A stretch of 64,000 bases of DNA from Salininema proteolyticum (lineage in GTDB: Bacteria > Actinomycetota > Actinomycetes > Mycobacteriales > Micromonosporaceae). The notes below the pieces were generated by a model. It worked only from the letters and a program-made list of their open reading frames with translations, was not told where the DNA came from and did no database searches. The DNA lies in contig NZ_JBHUNX010000001.1 in NCBI RefSeq assembly GCF_042685645.1, forward strand, positions 434,001-498,000, written 5' to 3'. Positions 61,535 to 64,000 of the stretch are shown piece by piece. How positions within the stretch are numbered: position 1 is the stretch's first letter; each line of letters starts with the position of its first letter. The position numbers and the translations under genes were made by a program.

Positions 61535-62413
61535 CTAACGGACCGGACGGGTCTCGTCCAAGTCCAGGTTCAGCTCGAGCACGTTGACCGCCGGGTCTCC
61601 CATGAAGCCGAGAGCCCGGCCGCCGGTGTGCCTGTCCACCAGCGACTCTAGCTCGGACTCCTCCATGCCGCGGGCCTGTGCGACCCGCTTCACCTGCAAC
61701 TCCGCGTACTCAGGGGAGATGTGCGGATCCAGGCCGGAGGCGGAGGCGGTCACCGCGTCGGCCGGAACCTCCGGCTCGTCCGGCGCGTCCCCCCTGACGG
61801 GGGTGACGACGGCGCGGTCGTACTCCTTCCCCTCCTCGGCGCACTCGACGGGCGCTCCCTTCCACTCCTCGCGGAAGGGGCGGTCCACCGTCCCGCAGAC
61901 CTCGTTGAGGCTGACCACGCGCACGATGTCGCCGGTCAGGCCCTCGGAGTAGAAGACTCCCAGAACCGCTCCGACGGCGGAGTCCCCGGACTCGGCGCAG
62001 TAGGGGCGCGAACCGTCGACGCCCTCGCGCTCGCCGACGGCGAGGCTGCGCGAGCAGACCTGTGTCAGGAGGCTTTCTCCGTCGGGGCCGTCCAGCACGT
62101 CCTCGGGGCCCAGGTTGGTCGCCGAGGTGTTGAGCGGGTCGTAGCCCTCTCCCGCGGCGGAGGGGCGGGACTGGAAGTAGTGCTCCACGGCGTCGCCGTC
62201 CTCGTCAGTGAAGGACTGTCCTATGAGGGAGGATCCCACGACCTCGCCCTCGTCGTTGTGGACGAGCGAGCCGTCGGCCCTGTCCTTCAGACCGGGCGCC
62301 TGGGCGGCGGCCAGGACGGCCAGCGGGTAGACGATCCCGGTGACGGCGGTGAAGACGAGCAGGGCCCTCAGCCCGGCCGTGTGCGTGGTGATCCAGCGCG
62401 GTAGACGGGTCAT
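61535..62413 (-). CDS. kdpC: K+-transporting ATPase subunit KdpC, unusually long
   Basis: A 292-residue single-span subunit that stabilises KdpB and aids potassium affinity. The N-terminal helix is LRALLVFTAVTGIVYPLAVLAAAQ. Family motifs are GSSLIGQSF, YFQSRPSAAGEGYDPLNTSATNLGP and, near the end, GLDPHISPEYAELQVKRVAQARG and GDPAVNVLELNLDLD. Usual KdpC length is about 190-210. The surplus is an insert of about 90 residues with four cysteines (QVCSRSL, RPYCAES, LNEVCGTV, VECAEE). ATG 62413 is used; a TTG at 62419 overlaps the kdpB stop. Confidence 0.93.
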   Translation of the reverse strand: MTRLPRWITTHTAGLRALLVFTAVTGIVYPLAVLAAAQAPGLKDRADGSLVHNDEGEVVGSSLIGQSFTDEDGDAVEHYFQSRPSAAGEGYDPLNTSATNLGPEDVLDGPDGESLLTQVCSRSLAVGEREGVDGSRPYCAESGDSAVGAVLGVFYSEGLTGDIVRVVSLNEVCGTVDRPFREEWKGAPVECAEEGKEYDRAVVTPVRGDAPDEPEVPADAVTASASGLDPHISPEYAELQVKRVAQARGMEESELESLVDRHTGGRALGFMGDPAVNVLELNLDLDETRPVR

Positions 62414-62415
62414 TT

Positions 62416-64000
62416 TCAAACCACCCCCGGGATGAGAGAGACGAGCGTGTCGATGAGCTTGATGCCCGCGAACGGCACGATGACGCCGCCGAGGCCGTAG
62501 ACGAGCAAATTGCGCCGCAAGAGCTTCGCGGAGCCCACCGGCCGGTAGGCCACTCCCTTGAGCGCCAGCGGCAGCAGCGCCGCGATGATGACCGCGTTGA
62601 ACACCACCGCGGAGATGATCGCCGACTCGGGACTGGCCAGGCCCATGACGTTGAGCGCGCTCAGGCCCGGGTAGACGGCCATGAACACCGCCGGGATGAT
62701 GGCGAAGTACTTGGCGATGTCGTTGGCGATCGAGAAGGTCGTCAGCGCGCCCCTCGTCATGAGCAGCTGCTTGCCGACCTCGACGATCTCGATGAGCTTG
62801 GTCGGGTCGGAGTCGAGGTCGACCATGTTGCCGGCCTCCTTGGCCGCCGAGGTGCCCGTGTTCATGGCCACCCCCACGTCGGCCTGTGCCAGTGCCGGCG
62901 CGTCGTTGGTGCCGTCGCCGGTCATGGCGACCATGCGGCCGGACTCCTGCTCCTTCCTGATGAGGTCGAGCTTGTCCTCCGGCTTCGCTTCGGCGAGGAA
63001 CCCGTCGACGCCGGCCTGGTCGGCGATGGCCTGGGCGGTGCGGGGGTTGTCGCCGGTCACCATGACCGTGCGGATGCCCATGGCGCGCAGCTGCTCGAAC
63101 CGCTCGACCATGCCCTCCTTGACGACGTCGGACAGGGAGACCACGCCGATCACCGCGGCCGGGGCGTCCCCGGTCCGCTCGGCGACGACCAGCGGCGTGC
63201 CGCCCTTGTCGGAGATGCGGTCCACGGTCTCGGCTACGTCGACGGGGTAACTGCCGTCGTGTTCACGGACCCACGCGGCCACCGCGTCGGCGGCGCCCTT
63301 GCGGATCCTCCGGACACCCTCCTCGCCGGGCAGGTCCACGCCGCTCATGCGGGTCTCCGCCGAGAAGGGGACCCATTCGGCGCCGTCGGCGATCGCGGTG
63401 TCCCCGCCGTGCTCTTCCACGGCCAGGTCGACGATCGACCGCCCTTCCGGCGTCTCGTCGGCCAGGGAGGAGAGCCTCGCCGCGTCGGCCAGCCGCCGCT
63501 CCTCCAAGCCCGTCGCGGGCAGGAACGCGTCGGCCATGCGGTTGCCGTAGGTGATGGTGCCGGTCTTGTCCAGCAGGAGCGTGTCCACATCTCCCGCCGC
63601 CTCCACCGCGCGTCCCGACATGGCCAGGACGTTGCGCTGCACGAGCCGGTCCATGCCGGCGATGCCGATGGCGCTCAAGAGGGCCCCGATGGTCGTCGGG
63701 ATCAGGCACACCAGCAGCGACACCAGGACGATGCCCGTGACGCCGTCGCCGGTGATGACGTTCGTGTCCGGCGCGGCGGCGTTGACGTCCTTGGAGTAGA
63801 TCGCCGCCGGCTGCATGGTGACCACGGCCAGCAGGAAGATGATCGTCAACGCCGCCAACAGGATGTTGAGCGCGATCTCGTTGGGGGTCTTCCTCCTCTG
63901 GGACCCCTCCACCAGACTGATCATCTTGTCGAGGAAGGACTTCCCCGGCTCGGCGGTGATCTCCACGACCACCCGGTCGGACAGGACCTTGGTGCCGCCC
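62416..64000 (-). CDS. kdpB: K+-transporting P-type ATPase subunit KdpB, N-terminus beyond the window
   Basis: The last 528 or so residues of the catalytic P-type ATPase of the Kdp pump. The frame is open through base 64000, where it reads GTKVLSDRVVVEITAEPGKS, so the start is outside. Present are the phosphorylated Asp in LLDKTGTITYG, the KGAA-type ATP site (IRKGAADAVAAWV), the hinge TGDGTNDAPALAQADVGVAM, and the C-terminal membrane segments ending in LIDTLVSLIPGVV. kdpA should lie upstream, outside the window. Confidence 0.96.
   Translation of the reverse strand, partial: GGTKVLSDRVVVEITAEPGKSFLDKMISLVEGSQRRKTPNEIALNILLAALTIIFLLAVVTMQPAAIYSKDVNAAAPDTNVITGDGVTGIVLVSLLVCLIPTTIGALLSAIGIAGMDRLVQRNVLAMSGRAVEAAGDVDTLLLDKTGTITYGNRMADAFLPATGLEERRLADAARLSSLADETPEGRSIVDLAVEEHGGDTAIADGAEWVPFSAETRMSGVDLPGEEGVRRIRKGAADAVAAWVREHDGSYPVDVAETVDRISDKGGTPLVVAERTGDAPAAVIGVVSLSDVVKEGMVERFEQLRAMGIRTVMVTGDNPRTAQAIADQAGVDGFLAEAKPEDKLDLIRKEQESGRMVAMTGDGTNDAPALAQADVGVAMNTGTSAAKEAGNMVDLDSDPTKLIEIVEVGKQLLMTRGALTTFSIANDIAKYFAIIPAVFMAVYPGLSALNVMGLASPESAIISAVVFNAVIIAALLPLALKGVAYRPVGSAKLLRRNLLVYGLGGVIVPFAGIKLIDTLVSLIPGVV

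Overview
The window reads as chromosomal DNA of a high-GC, mycelial-type actinobacterium. The best fit is a member of the Nocardiopsidaceae or a near relative. Codons end almost always in G or C. Many starts are GTG or TTG. Several genes appear to be leaderless. Typical actinobacterial families are present: an XRE-DUF5753/DUF397 pair, a DUF2342 zincin, a PDZ-Lon protease, UPF0182 and a PASTA kinase. The family assignment rests on gene content read by eye, not on a database search. I see no phage, insertion sequence, CRISPR array or rRNA. Two tRNA-Lys genes are present.

Layout. 1-10.7 kb is housekeeping: an ABC1/AarF kinase, a DUF5679 zinc-ribbon protein, a YgjP-type metallopeptidase, a DUF2342 zincin, a PDZ-Lon protease, a large UPF0182 membrane protein and a PASTA Ser/Thr kinase. 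10.7-16.4 kb is accessory: a Cys/Trp-rich 88-residue protein, an XRE-DUF5753 regulator and a DUF397 protein facing each other across a small degenerate repeat array, a frameshifted cation diffusion facilitator, and an unknown membrane-anchored protein. 16.4-21 kb is phosphate uptake: pstS-pstC-pstA without pstB, and phoU. Both pstS and phoU have PHO-box-like 11-bp direct repeats upstream. A lysoplasmalogenase gene lies between them.

22.4-49.1 kb is a 27-kb carbohydrate island with three units. (1) araB-araD-araA is divergent from a YtfQ/YtfR/YtfT/YjfF-type pentose importer and a secreted GH43 enzyme, which together suit arabinan or arabinose use. (2) A secreted GH16 beta-glucanase, a CebE-like importer operon ending in its LacI regulator, and a GH1 beta-glucosidase. 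Paired AGAGAGCGCTCTCT-type operators precede the GH16 gene and lie between the importer and GH1, so the regulator gene sits within its probable regulon. (3) deoR-galT-galK is divergent from a ChvE/GguA/GguB-type sugar importer. Units 1 and 3 share AT-rich promoter motifs that may be targets of the DeoR protein or of a common regulator.

49.3-58.3 kb holds a glycosyltransferase, peptide deformylase, two tandem VOC proteins, a RidA-like protein, an NmrA-like oxidoreductase divergent from an HxlR regulator, two tRNA-Lys(CTT) genes, obg, and an MFS exporter with its TetR regulator. 58.3-64 kb is the Kdp potassium system on the minus strand (kdpB, cut by the window end, then kdpC, kdpD, kdpE). kdpD has a +1 frameshift in a G run, and a strong terminator-like hairpin separates kdpC from kdpD. 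I found no clearly unprecedented multi-gene system. The most unusual signals are the degenerate ~62-bp repeats that match part of the lysoplasmalogenase gene, a galT insertion carrying a fragment of neighbouring deoR sequence, and the shared operators of the sugar island.
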